A stretch of 64,000 nt of DNA from Neoaquamicrobium microcysteis (GTDB lineage: Bacteria; Pseudomonadota; Alphaproteobacteria; Rhizobiales; Rhizobiaceae). How positions within the stretch are numbered: the first letter of the stretch is position 1; every line of letters begins with the position of its first letter. The translations under genes were made by a program, and so were the position numbers. Below the pieces are notes generated by a model that saw only the letters and a list, made by a program, of their open reading frames with translations, did not search any database and was not told where the DNA came from. This document shows, piece after piece, positions 18,643 through 32,546 of the stretch. The DNA lies in NCBI RefSeq assembly GCF_008180155.1, contig NZ_VSZS01000053.1, positions 62,001-126,000 of the forward strand. The letters are read 5' to 3'.

Positions 18643-20406
18643 GTGTCCAGCATACATACCAACGTCGCCGCGATGACAGCATTGCGGACGAAAGAGGCCG
18701 TTTCTTCATCGCTGACTCGCACGATCAATTCGATAGCGACGGGTCAGCGCATCAGCGAGGCCTCGCACAATGCGGCCTACTGGTCGGTCAGTGTGGGCAT
18801 GCAGAATCGCGTCAACCTTTTGTCGACGGTGCAGGACATGCTGGGCTTTGCTGCGGCGATGATCGACGTCAGCCACGCCGCCATGGAGGAAACGCGGGAG
18901 ATATTGCAGCAGATTTCCGCGAGGCTGCTGGCGGCGAAACAATCCGGCGTCGATCTCGACGCGATCCAGCTAGAAGTGTCGCAATTTGCCGACCAGACCT
19001 CCGAGATCGCAGATGCGGCGGTCTTCTCGGACATCAACTGGCTTCGCACGGACATCGACGACCTGCACGAAAAGCTTTTGGACGACCGGTCGCGCCAACT
19101 GGTCTCCAGCATCTCGCGCTCCGACAGCGGCGGCCTTTTGATCAACAAAATGGCTGTCGATCTGAAGGTCACGTCGCTCTACAACGCCGATGGCGGCGGC
19201 ATATTGCAGGCCGATCCGCGAAGCCCGGGCACGATCGGCGGCACCAGGGCTCCCTTGCCCGCAGTGGGATACGACAACTACAGTGACGGGCGGCGGGGCC
19301 TTGGTTCGGCGGCTTCGATACCGATGAATTTCACCGGGCCGTTCACCTTCGGCGCCGACGACACCATCCGGTTTTCCCTGACGGTCGATGCCGACAACCC
19401 CAACGCGGCCACGAATGGCGGCCTGCCCGGTCCTTACGATGGCGGCACAACCTATGAAATCGAGATAGACCGGGCGTTGGTCGATCTTGCGCTGCCGGGC
19501 CGGGACGGTCTGGTCTCGGACTATGAGGAGTGGGCGTCGGTCGTGCGTACCGCTCTGGCTGGGACGGGCGTTTCCGTCTCCTTTTCCACGGTCTGGGACA
19601 GCGACGTCGGCGGCTACGTCCGCCGGGAGAACTATTTCGAACTGCGCTCTCAGGAAAGTCTGGGGCACGATGGCTCGAACGTCTCGATCGGCAATCTGGA
19701 CGTGACCGGAAATGCCGGAGATTTCTACGAAGCTGACCGCTACGGCTCGCTCAGCTCCCGGATTGTATTGCCCTTCGACAGCTTCAAGCTGTTCGAGGAC
19801 GTGGAGATTGCGTTCGATTTCGCGGTGAACGGCGCCGTCGAAGGCAGTCACGTTATCGATCGCGACCTGATCGAAGATATTCTGGGTCGGGACGACGGCG
19901 TCGTCGAGACGGCCGCCGAAATGCTGCTTCTTCTGGAGTCCCTGGTGGGGCGCAACGGCCTCCTCCTCGAGTTGGACGGAAACAGCATCGTCATCCGCAC
20001 CGATCCGGCCGACGACAGGTTGAACGGAGCGAAGACCAGCATCGGCTTCCACTCCGTCTCGGTTAACATCGAACCGATCCCGGCTTTCGGGCTGCTCGAC
20101 ATCGACGTGGCCGCCAACCCCGGTCTCGTCGACGCCTATATCCACACGGTGGAGGGCATGCTCAGGCGCACGATACAGGCATCGGCCTTGATGGGTGCGC
20201 TCAAGCAGCGCGTCGACGTCCAGTCCCGGTTCCAGACCGCGCTGTCCGACGCCTTCCAGCGTGGCATCGGTCAGCTCGTCGACACGGACATGACCCGGGC
20301 GGCAGCGAAGCTGGCAGCCCTGCAGGCGCAGGACGAACTCGCCACCCAGATGCTCTCGATAGCGAACTCGAACCAGAAGCCGCTTTTGCAGCTCTTCGGG
20401 ACCTAG
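18643..20406 (+). CDS. Orphan flagellin-like protein with large duplicated central domain
   Basis: A 587-residue protein with flagellin-type ends. The N-terminus (SSIHTNVAAMTALRT, then IATGQRISEASHNAAYWSV) matches flagellin D0/D1 helices; the C-terminus (DTDMTRAAAKLAALQAQDEL, ATQMLSIANSNQKPLLQLF) matches the closing D1/D0 helix. Between them, about residues 135-490 replace the usual variable domain with strand-rich sequence in which two related blocks can be seen (about 233-354 and 379-474). The GTG at 18643 matches the usual flagellin N-terminus better than the TTG at 18601. No other flagellar gene is nearby. It could be a specialised filament subunit or a hook-filament-type protein; the function is unproven. 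Confidence 0.78.
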   Translation: MSSIHTNVAAMTALRTKEAVSSSLTRTINSIATGQRISEASHNAAYWSVSVGMQNRVNLLSTVQDMLGFAAAMIDVSHAAMEETREILQQISARLLAAKQSGVDLDAIQLEVSQFADQTSEIADAAVFSDINWLRTDIDDLHEKLLDDRSRQLVSSISRSDSGGLLINKMAVDLKVTSLYNADGGGILQADPRSPGTIGGTRAPLPAVGYDNYSDGRRGLGSAASIPMNFTGPFTFGADDTIRFSLTVDADNPNAATNGGLPGPYDGGTTYEIEIDRALVDLALPGRDGLVSDYEEWASVVRTALAGTGVSVSFSTVWDSDVGGYVRRENYFELRSQESLGHDGSNVSIGNLDVTGNAGDFYEADRYGSLSSRIVLPFDSFKLFEDVEIAFDFAVNGAVEGSHVIDRDLIEDILGRDDGVVETAAEMLLLLESLVGRNGLLLELDGNSIVIRTDPADDRLNGAKTSIGFHSVSVNIEPIPAFGLLDIDVAANPGLVDAYIHTVEGMLRRTIQASALMGALKQRVDVQSRFQTALSDAFQRGIGQLVDTDMTRAAAKLAALQAQDELATQMLSIANSNQKPLLQLFGT

Positions 20407-20536
20407 TCTGCGCCCGGCATGAATGCGCGATGAACGGTCGGATCAGGACACGTTCAAACGTCTTCCTTCAGAAAAGGCACCGAAATGAAACGAATTGGCG
20501 TTTCACTCGTTGTTGAGGGAAGAAGGAGACGTGACT

Positions 20537-20668
20537 ATGATGATCTTCATGCTCGCTGCCGCAATGACGCTGGCCATGCTGATCGCAACGGCCTTCGGCC
20601 TTCACAACGAGGCCCAGGCCGTAAAGCTTGAGGCGCGCCGCCGCTCCGTCCGCAACCGGATCGGCTGA
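20537..20668 (+). CDS. 43-residue single-pass membrane peptide
   Basis: A short ORF preceded by a strong ribosome-binding site (AGAAGGAGA, seven bases before the ATG). The peptide starts MMIFMLAAAMTLAMLIATAF, a single hydrophobic segment, and ends in a basic tail (EARRRSVRNRIG). Topology would be N-out/C-in by the positive-inside rule. The function is unknown. It sits between the flagellin-like gene and converging gyrA. The good Shine-Dalgarno and membrane-protein composition argue that it is real. Confidence 0.6.
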   Translation: MMIFMLAAAMTLAMLIATAFGLHNEAQAVKLEARRRSVRNRIG

Positions 20669-20677
20669 CCAGTTCGA

Positions 20678-23497
<2,820 letters not shown>

Positions 23498-23820
23498 TTG
23501 AGATCACGTTCATGCTTGGGGAATCATTTTTTCCTTATATAGGAAGCATGGCAGTAATTCCAAACCGCGAAGACCGATTTCCATAGCCTATTTGCCTTTG
23601 TTTTTCATATACTTAGGATGAGAGAGACGAAGCGACGCGGCATACCCGCCCCGTCGCGGGCGAAACCGGCCGGAAACCTGCCCCTAATCGGCGAATCACC
23701 CGGCTGGTCCAGCTTTCGGGCGAAACCCCGCACCACACGGCTTTCTGGCAAATTCCGCAGCAAGCAGGTAAGCATGGCGTACGCAAAGTCGGCGACGACA
23801 CGTGAACTCAGGGGACGCCG
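23498..23820. other. Divergent gyrA / marC intergenic region
   Basis: A 323-base spacer. The gyrA-proximal 130 bases are AT-rich and hold the probable gyrA promoter (23536-23563). No gene is recognised; the apparent ORFs here are short or antisense to marC. Confidence 0.6.
23536..23563 (-). promoter_or_regulatory. Candidate gyrA promoter
   Basis: On the minus strand TTGGAA and TATATA are separated by 16 bases, and the -10 is followed by an AT-rich stretch, 39 bases before the gyrA start codon. The -10 lies within a small palindrome (TTCCT/AGGAA). It was identified by eye only. Confidence 0.4.
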
Positions 23821-24450
23821 ATGCCGAGCTTCGATCTGCTTTTCAACGCTTTCGTGACTGTTCTTGTCACGATTGATCCGCCGGGTCTTGCACCCCTTTT
23901 CCTCGCGCTGACCGGCGGCATGAACCGTGGCGAGCGCATGCAGGTGGCAATGCGCGCGTCGATCATCGGCTTCGCCGTGCTGGCGCTGTTCGCGGTTGCG
24001 GGCGCGGCCATCCTGGCGGTCTTTGGCATCACCCTTCCCGCCTTCCGCGTGGCGGGCGGCCTGCTGCTGTTCTACATCGCCTTCGAGATGATTTTCGAGC
24101 GCAGGCAGGAGCGCAAGGAACGCAGCGCCGACACTGCGATCACCAAGGACCATATCCGCAACATCGCCGCTTTTCCGCTGGCCATACCGCTGATCGCGGG
24201 GCCGGGCGCGATCTCGGCCACGGTGCTTCTGTCGGGCTCGTTTCCAAGCGTGCTCGGCCACCTGATGCTGGTGGGCATCATCGCGGTCTGCATCGCCATA
24301 ACGTGGCTGACCTTTGCCGCGGCCGAGCGGGTGGACGGCTTCCTGGGGGAGACCGGCCGGTCGATCCTGACGCGCCTTCTGGGCGTCATCCTGGCGGCCC
24401 TGGCGGTGCAATTCGTGGCGGACGGCATCAAGGCCTTGATGGCCGCCTGA
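23821..24450 (+). CDS. MarC family integral membrane protein
   Basis: A 209-residue protein with six hydrophobic segments, matching the UPF0056/MarC family. Conserved features: VTIDPPGLAPLFLALT in the first helix-loop, RAS/R cytoplasmic loops, FPLAIPLIAGPGAIS in the fourth segment, and LTRLLGVILAALAVQFVADG at the C-terminus. Early links to multiple antibiotic resistance were not upheld, and the transported substrate is unknown. It starts at ATG 23821 (MPSFDLLFNAFVTVLV). Confidence 0.92.
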   Translation: MPSFDLLFNAFVTVLVTIDPPGLAPLFLALTGGMNRGERMQVAMRASIIGFAVLALFAVAGAAILAVFGITLPAFRVAGGLLLFYIAFEMIFERRQERKERSADTAITKDHIRNIAAFPLAIPLIAGPGAISATVLLSGSFPSVLGHLMLVGIIAVCIAITWLTFAAAERVDGFLGETGRSILTRLLGVILAALAVQFVADGIKALMAA

Positions 24451-24753
24451 AGAATGCCTGACACGCGAACCGGCGTCGAGATGCGCATAGCGCAAAGATA
24501 GATCGCTGGATCTGATTCAGGCCCTTGCTGCCCCACCGCTTTCGGCGGTTCTTTCGGGGCGAGCGACTTGTCTCGCCCGTCCCCCGGATGCCCCGCAACC
24601 GGAATAGGATGAGCTTTGAGGCCATCTACGATATGGGCTCCTCCACTGCGAAGCGGCGAAGGTGGCACGGATCGTCGGAGGGGGCGTTCGGCTGCTACAG
24701 ATGCACGGGCGTTTCGGCCGCAAGGAGATCGGCCGAAACGCCCAGGCCCTGCC
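24451..24753. other. Intergenic region with palindromic repeat
   Basis: A 303-base spacer between converging marC and the DUF4168 gene. It contains a hairpin (GGGCGAG / CTCGCCC, 24557-24578) related to the one at 25538-25559, and a GGGCGTTTCGGCCG / CGGCCGAAACGCCC inverted repeat at about 24707-24743 that could terminate both genes. Confidence 0.6.
24557..24578. repeat. Palindromic repeat (GGGCGAG...CTCGCCC), copy 1
   Basis: A 7-bp perfect stem with loop CGACTTGT. The flanks (TTCTTTCGG on one side, GTCC on the other) match the inverted copy at 25538-25559, so the two copies face each other around the DUF4168 gene. Confidence 0.6.
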
Positions 24754-25182
24754 TTATTCGGCAGGCGCGGGCTGGGTTTCACCGGCTGCTTCGGTGATGT
24801 GGCCATTGATGCGCTGGGCCAGTTCGGGGTCCGTCTGCGCGGCCTGGATGATCATGTTGTATTCATCCACGGAGATGCCGTCGGCCTCGCTCACCGCCTC
24901 GACCATCTTCTCGCCGGCCTCCTGCTGCAGGCGCTGCTGGTCTTCCGGAGAGGCCCCTTCCATCTGGGGCTGGTAAGACTGCGTCACCTTCGTCACCTCG
25001 AGAAAGGCGACAGCGAAGGATTTCAGCTTGTCGTCATCCATTGCGGGCGCCGGCGCCGCCGCAGGCGCCTCCATCTGCGGGGCGGGAGCCGCATCGTCCT
25101 GCGCGTTGGCGACGCCCAGCGATGCACCCAAACCGATAGCCAGCGCGGAAAGGCCCGACAGCAAAGTCTTGTTGAAAGTCAT
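24754..25182 (-). CDS. DUF4168 domain-containing exported protein
   Basis: A 142-residue protein with a signal peptide (MTFNKTLLSGLSALAIGLGA, cleavage near GVANA-QDD), an Ala/Pro-rich linker, and the DUF4168 helical domain (DDDKLKSFAVAFLEVTKVTQ, then DEYNMIIQAAQTDPELAQRI). The domain is common in proteobacteria and cyanobacteria; the function is unknown. The ATG at 25182 has an AGAAGAGGAT ribosome-binding site; the long upstream open frame is not coding-like. Confidence 0.86.
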   Translation of the reverse strand: MTFNKTLLSGLSALAIGLGASLGVANAQDDAAPAPQMEAPAAAPAPAMDDDKLKSFAVAFLEVTKVTQSYQPQMEGASPEDQQRLQQEAGEKMVEAVSEADGISVDEYNMIIQAAQTDPELAQRINGHITEAAGETQPAPAE

Positions 25183-25601
25183 GCTTACATATCCTCTTCT
25201 TGGTCCTTGCGGACGGAAAAGGCCCTCGCAAAGCCGACTCTCGCCGGAGTGCGAACACCAGCGCAGACGGAAGCGCCGGAAGCTGCCGAGACTATGGCGG
25301 GAATGCCGCAAATGCGTGCAACGGCAGTCACTTTGTCCAAACGGAAGTGACATTTCTTTACCCGCCAGCGTCGAAAGTGTCGCTGGGAGACACAACCGGA
25401 AGGAGGCATCGCAGCTGCTGCAACGCTGGATCATTTCAGGTTTTCGCTGGGTCGCCCCCTTCATTGCTTCGCAGGGAGAAACCGGGGTCGCGCACGGCCG
25501 CAACGCTGGATTCCCGTACAAGGGGGGTCCGAAGGACGGGCGAGACAAGCGGCTCGCCCTCAAAGATCACGCGAAGCGTGGTGAAGCGACCATCTGGCGC
25601 G
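25183..25601. other. Intergenic region, repeat-rich, next to the IS110 remnant
   Basis: A 419-base spacer. It holds two copies of GCAACGCTGGAT (near 25420 and 25500), the palindrome at 25538-25559, and sequence that leads into the IS110-type fragment at 25602. No gene is recognised. Confidence 0.6.
25538..25559. repeat. Palindromic repeat (GGGCGAG...CTCGCCC), copy 2
   Basis: The same 7-bp stem as at 24557-24578, in opposite orientation, with loop ACAAGCGG. It is adjacent to the truncated IS110-type transposase. Confidence 0.6.
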
Positions 25602-25822
25602 TCAAGCAATATTGAGGGCTGCGCGGGTTTCGCGTGCCTTTGCGTTGAGACGAACGAGGAGTTTTCTGGCGAGGGCGACGCGCACGGCCATCTTCGGCTT
25701 GCCCCGATCGAGCAGGCGCTGCCTGAAGTCGGCGAGGCTTGGGTCGAACTTGCGGGCGACGTCGGCGACGAGGAAGAGGATGGAGCGCACGCTTGCCCTG
25801 CCGCCGCGGATCGTCCGACTTC
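25602..25822 (-). pseudogene. IS110-family transposase, C-terminal remnant
   Basis: The minus-strand frame reads RTIRGGRASVRSILFLVADV and continues to KMAVRVALARKLLVRLNAK. This is the conserved C-terminal (transposase_20/helical) end of IS110/IS1111 transposases, where a GRRxIRGGRxxVR motif precedes LYMAAL-like helices and a KKVALTAxMRKLL-like helix. The frame is interrupted by a stop about four codons upstream, and nothing of the N-terminal DEDD catalytic domain is present. It is a dead fragment of about 70 codons. Confidence 0.75.
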
Positions 25823-25858
25823 CACATCAGTGCGGCCGGAAACGCCAGGCGGCAGCCG

Positions 25859-26395
25859 TCAGAATGCCCGCGGCTCCGGCATCTCGCCTGCCTGCGCGCC
25901 GTCGCGCATGACCGGAAGCAGCAGGCGCAATGCATGCGGGCCGTCGAAATCGACGTCGCTGGGATACTCTTCCCTGTGGTGAAATTGGGAGATGTCGCGC
26001 CGATAGCCGCTGCCGACGAGCCACTCGATCATCCGGCCGTAATGTGCGGGCACGTCGCCGTCCTGCGGCCCGTGCCACGAACTTGCAACCGTCATGGCGG
26101 GCAGATCGAGAAACGCGAAACCGGCAGGCATTGCCTCCCCCGCCTCGACCGCCACTCCGACGAAATAGTCGAACCCGTCCGGGCGGTCGTTTCGGGAGAG
26201 CCCTACTATCGGGCTCTTCCACATGCTGGTGCGCTGGTCGGAAAAATGCTGGACGCTGCGGATGACCTGGCGAACGTCGCCGGCAGCCGCCTCGTCGAAA
26301 GTCCCCCGCCACCACAGCCCGCCAAGCAGTTGTGGCGGGCGCTCCGAGATCGAAACCGCATGGGAACCGGAACCGCTACCGCATAGCTGACACAT
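25859..26395 (-). CDS. GyrI-like / AraC effector-binding domain protein
   Basis: A 178-residue protein made of a single GyrI-like small-molecule-binding fold: SISERPPQLLGGLWWRGTFD at the N-terminus, MWKSPIVGLSRNDRPDGFDYFVGVAV in the middle (first half of the characteristic repeat ending in the conserved Y-VGV strand), and RMIEWLVGSGYRRDISQFHHREEYP toward the end. There is no DNA-binding HTH, so it may be a stand-alone ligand binder. The start is the only in-frame ATG near the domain. It lies 85 bases downstream of ssb on the same strand. Confidence 0.78.
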   Translation of the reverse strand: MCQLCGSGSGSHAVSISERPPQLLGGLWWRGTFDEAAAGDVRQVIRSVQHFSDQRTSMWKSPIVGLSRNDRPDGFDYFVGVAVEAGEAMPAGFAFLDLPAMTVASSWHGPQDGDVPAHYGRMIEWLVGSGYRRDISQFHHREEYPSDVDFDGPHALRLLLPVMRDGAQAGEMPEPRAF

Positions 26396-26480
26396 CGGCG
26401 ACCCGCCTCAGCCTGTTGCGGGATCGCGTAGCGCGCTTGTCGATGAGCACGGACGATCCGACACCCGCCTGTGCCGACGC

Positions 26481-27008
26481 TCAGAACGGGATTTCGTCGT
26501 CGAGGTCGCGCGAATAGCCACCACCGCCACCGCCGCTGCTGCCGCGCCCCTGGTCGCCGGGGCCAGACTGGCCGAAATCGGAATTGCGGCCGCCACCGCT
26601 CTGATAGTTGCCGCTGCCGCCGCGATCGTAGCCGACCTGACCGCCGCCGCCCTCGCCGCGGCCATCGAGCATCTGCAGCTCACCGCGGAACTTCTGCAGC
26701 ACCACCTCGGTGGTGTAGCGTTCCTGGCCCTGCTGGTCCTGCCACTTGCGGGTCTGGAGCTGGCCCTCGAGGTAAACCTTTGCGCCCTTCTTCAGGTACT
26801 GTTCGGCGACCTTGGCGAGGTTGTCGTTGAAGATGACGACATTGTGCCACTCGGTCTTTTCGCGGCGCTCGCCGGACTGTTTGTCGCGCCAGCTTTCCGA
26901 GGTCGCGATGCGCAGGTTTACGACCGGATCGCCCGAGTTGAGCCTGCGGATTTCAGGGTCTGCGCCCAGATTACCCACCAGAATGACTTTGTTGACGCTA
27001 CCCGCCAT
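26481..27008 (-). CDS. ssb: Single-stranded DNA-binding protein
   Basis: A 175-residue SSB. The OB-fold fills residues 1-110 ([42 protein letters not shown]). A long glycine-rich linker follows (roughly 115-165), ending in the acidic partner-binding tip DDEIPF. It coats ssDNA and recruits replication and repair enzymes. Divergent from uvrA; a LexA box lies 117 bases upstream of the start codon, so it is probably SOS-inducible. Confidence 0.98.
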   Translation of the reverse strand: MAGSVNKVILVGNLGADPEIRRLNSGDPVVNLRIATSESWRDKQSGERREKTEWHNVVIFNDNLAKVAEQYLKKGAKVYLEGQLQTRKWQDQQGQERYTTEVVLQKFRGELQMLDGRGEGGGGQVGYDRGGSGNYQSGGGRNSDFGQSGPGDQGRGSSGGGGGGYSRDLDDEIPF

Positions 27009-27124
27009 GACGCTCTCCTGCGCTCGTCCTAAACCTGAAATGAAAGTCGCGGCACATTATCCGAACGCCTGCCGCGATGCGCTAGCGCGCCCGTGCAAAC
27101 GGCCCTCGTGTCCACAGCTTTCAT

Positions 27125-27139
27125 GTTCCTTCTTTGTTC
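27125..27139. promoter_or_regulatory. LexA (SOS) box for ssb
   Basis: GTTC-CTTCTTT-GTTC is a perfect match to the alphaproteobacterial LexA operator GTTC-N7-GTTC. It lies 117 bases upstream of the ssb start codon. Confidence 0.8.
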
Positions 27140-27761
27140 CAGTACACCGTAATGGCGCAAGAGGCAATCTCCTGCCTTCGAAAGGGAAATCCCGACACGT
27201 CCCAAAGCGGAATCCGTCTTCGGGCGACGCGGCTCCGGCCTGATCGAGCGCTCGGGCCTGCTCAAGCGAAAGCCCCGCCACTCGCTGAGGATGTGGACGG
27301 GGCTATTGAGAGCTTCTGCCCTGTTGCCGGGGGTAGATAACCGGCACTTTTCTCGGATGCGTCGCGGGTCGTCGCCCGATGATCCGACCGGTGGTCTCTG
27401 ATTTTAGGTTGATCGGTGACAAACCCGCGTCGCAGCGCTTCGCGCGTACGATCAAGTCGTTACGTCACCGTGGCTCCATGCAGTGATGGAGCCTGCAGGG
27501 ACTGTCAGGTGGGGTCATACCTCGCTCCCTTCACGGTTTCTCTGACGCAGACGTACTCAAGCCTTGCCGTGTTTCCGACGCCGCGTGGACATCCCAGGAC
27601 GACCGCCATGGCGAGCTTCATCTGACAGGGAAAGGATGGACCCAACCCTCCCCAGCGTCAACCGCGCAAGCCCGTCCGCAACAATTCGTGATGCCCGGCG
27701 CTCCTGCCGCCAACGGCTTACAGATGGCAACGACCCTACTGCCAGCGGAGTGTCAGGAGCC

Positions 27762-27776
27762 GTTCGCCCTCTGTTC
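27762..27776. promoter_or_regulatory. LexA (SOS) box for uvrA
   Basis: GTTC-GCCCTCT-GTTC is a second perfect GTTC-N7-GTTC match. It lies about 148 bases upstream of the uvrA start codon, so each divergent gene appears to have its own operator. Confidence 0.75.
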
Positions 27777-27923
27777 TTTTCACTTGCCGTGACCTCGAAA
27801 AAGCGTGAAAAGCCGTATCTGGCTTTCAGGGCGCTGCCCGGCCTCGACGGACGGCACTACCAACACCATATCCAGCGTGGCCGGCATTCGCCGGCCGTTC
27901 TGATGTAAGGCGGCACACGGGTC

Positions 27924-30845
<2,922 letters not shown>

Positions 30846-31131
30846 TTGAGGGCTTGGGGTGGCGTTCTGAATGGAGCCGAATGCTGACCGGCAACGTTGA
30901 AGATTCGACGGCCGAATGGCTGCCATTCAATCGACGAACCGCCAAAGTCAGCTTCCGACCCCAAACAAGTCGTTCACGCCGGACTAAGGAACACCCGAAA
31001 CCTGCCGCTCATTCAGAATTTGAATTTCGGCTAGAGCGGGGCCGACCCCGGATTGTCAACTTGTAGGGTGCCTCCGGTAGAAAGCCGGCGTTCGGCCAGC
31101 GCCACCATTGCAACGGGAGGAACGCACTAGC

Positions 31132-31557
31132 CTAATTCGTATGCAACGTGGTCTCCTCCATGAGACGCTTGGCGAGGGTATCGCCGTAGCTTATGAGGCT
31201 TATCGAGAGGCCCAGCATGCCGAGTAGGACAGTGAAGGACACCCCCCGACCTACCCAGAAGATAGTCATCATTTTTACCTTCTGACCTTTCCCAATCTGC
31301 TCCTTGAGTTTGGCGACGAAAAACGATGTCCAGCCTTTTCCCATTGCATCCGCGACAAACCACCCTAGCCGTATGAGCAGGAACCCCAGCAAAAGCAGGG
31401 TGCAGAGCAATACGGCGTATGTGATACCGCTAACATTCTCCATTTGAGCCGAGACAAAGGTGGCCAGAAGCACGAGAAAAGCCAGTCTCGTCAGCATTCC
31501 CACCACATCGGAGAGATGCTTTGCTCGTTCAAATGCTCGGAGGTAACTCTCGTCCAT
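31132..31557 (-). CDS. Hypothetical membrane protein (accessory patch)
   Basis: A 141-residue protein with no recognised family. It starts MDESYLRAFERAKHLSDVVG, a charged amphipathic segment, followed by hydrophobic segments at about residues 21-38, 45-68 and 105-125. Codon use is less GC-biased at third positions than in uvrA. It is the first of three unrelated-looking genes between uvrA and the RidA gene, divergent from the zinc-ribbon gene at 31681. It ends in a polar tail. Confidence 0.65.
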   Translation of the reverse strand: MDESYLRAFERAKHLSDVVGMLTRLAFLVLLATFVSAQMENVSGITYAVLLCTLLLLGFLLIRLGWFVADAMGKGWTSFFVAKLKEQIGKGQKVKMMTIFWVGRGVSFTVLLGMLGLSISLISYGDTLAKRLMEETTLHTN

Positions 31558-31680
31558 CGCTGCAAAATTCCCCCATTCTCTCGCATGGCCATGCCCCAGC
31601 CGGTATCAGGTGGTGTTTAGGCACTTGTCGCCGGGCATAATCTTGCTCAATCTGTTGCCGATCCAGAGGTTGAGGGCATT

Positions 31681-32442
31681 GTGACACAAAAGCCAGCAAC
31701 TAAACAAACCGAACCGGCCGGACCAACACCGACTTGCCGCGTGTGCAGGAGTCCAATCAATCACGGATCGAAAAAATGCTTGGCATGTGGCTCTCGGCAG
31801 GACTGGCTTCGTTTTTTGGATGTTGGCAACACCTCTCTGAGCCTCTTGATTGCTGCAATCTCTGTGATCGCGTTAAGTGCTGACAATTTTATCCGGGTGG
31901 CCGGTTGGTTTCAGGACAGCGAGAGCGCGGATTTTACAGCGAGAATTAGTTCCGCCCAGCCAAAGCAATTAACATTGACGATCGACAATGATGGGCCAGG
32001 CTCGATCGTTTTTGGAGGATCGGTCTCGTGTGATGTTTATCAGACGAAGACGGAAATAGAGCTTTGGGTGCCATCGGAATCACACCCGGGCACCTACTTC
32101 CTTTCACGCTATCCGCGCCCCGAAGAAGTGGTCGCGAGAACTGTTTTCTTTTATGGCGACGCAACCAACGCCGAGATCATCACACCGGGAACATTCAAGC
32201 AGATAACGCTCCCATTCAGGGATATATCACCTCAACACTTCACCCCGAATCTAGTAGCGGGGCGGCCTGAGGTCAAAAGCCATTGCACAATGTTGTATGA
32301 TCTTGAAAACGGTCAGGACGGAATCTTCTTCGACTTCATTCGCGACATTGAAGTCAGCTTCTTTGCCCTTGATCAGGCTGACGTTATGGCGGCGTTTGCC
32401 GAAAGAGAGGCGAGGATCAAACAACAGGAAAAGACGCCCTGA
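31681..32442 (+). CDS. Zinc-ribbon membrane-anchored protein, unknown function
   Basis: A 253-residue protein with no recognised family. After a Pro/Thr-rich start it has a zinc-ribbon with ligands Cys19, Cys22, Cys33 and Cys36 (CRVC and CLAC), one transmembrane segment at about 51-68 (TSLSLLIAAISVIALSA), and a beta-rich domain from about 85 to 235 that by topology should be extracytoplasmic. The C-terminus is Glu/Lys-rich. The start is GTG at 31681 with a GAGGTTGAGGG ribosome-binding site. Codon use is less GC-biased than in neighbours, which suggests acquisition. Confidence 0.7.
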   Translation: MTQKPATKQTEPAGPTPTCRVCRSPINHGSKKCLACGSRQDWLRFLDVGNTSLSLLIAAISVIALSADNFIRVAGWFQDSESADFTARISSAQPKQLTLTIDNDGPGSIVFGGSVSCDVYQTKTEIELWVPSESHPGTYFLSRYPRPEEVVARTVFFYGDATNAEIITPGTFKQITLPFRDISPQHFTPNLVAGRPEVKSHCTMLYDLENGQDGIFFDFIRDIEVSFFALDQADVMAAFAEREARIKQQEKTP

Positions 32443-32546
32443 CTCGCGCCGGCAGCTTTGCCAGTCTGCCCCGCCCCATATCTGATTGGGCGCGAACTCG
32501 GACCACCGGGAGACGTGTAGTTCATCCGGACGGATTCTATGCTGCC

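Larger units (their letters stand above)
27009..27923. other. Long gene-free ssb / uvrA divergent region
   Basis: A 915-base region with two LexA boxes (27125-27139 and 27762-27776) and a stem-loop at 27271-27304 (AGCCCCG-CCAC paired with GTGG-CGGGGCT). No protein with convincing composition is seen on either strand, and no known RNA family was recognised. Confidence 0.6.

Noticed and set aside
23605-24495. Long minus-strand ORF opposite marC
   Set aside because: It lies antisense to the clear MarC membrane protein and its translation is Arg/His/Gly-rich without hydrophobic or family motifs, the usual shadow pattern of GC-rich genes.
27009-27923. SRP RNA, 6S RNA or tmRNA in the ssb-uvrA spacer
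   Set aside because: The conserved GGAAG-AGCA SRP loop, a tmRNA tag frame and a 6S-like long bubble hairpin were looked for by eye and not found.
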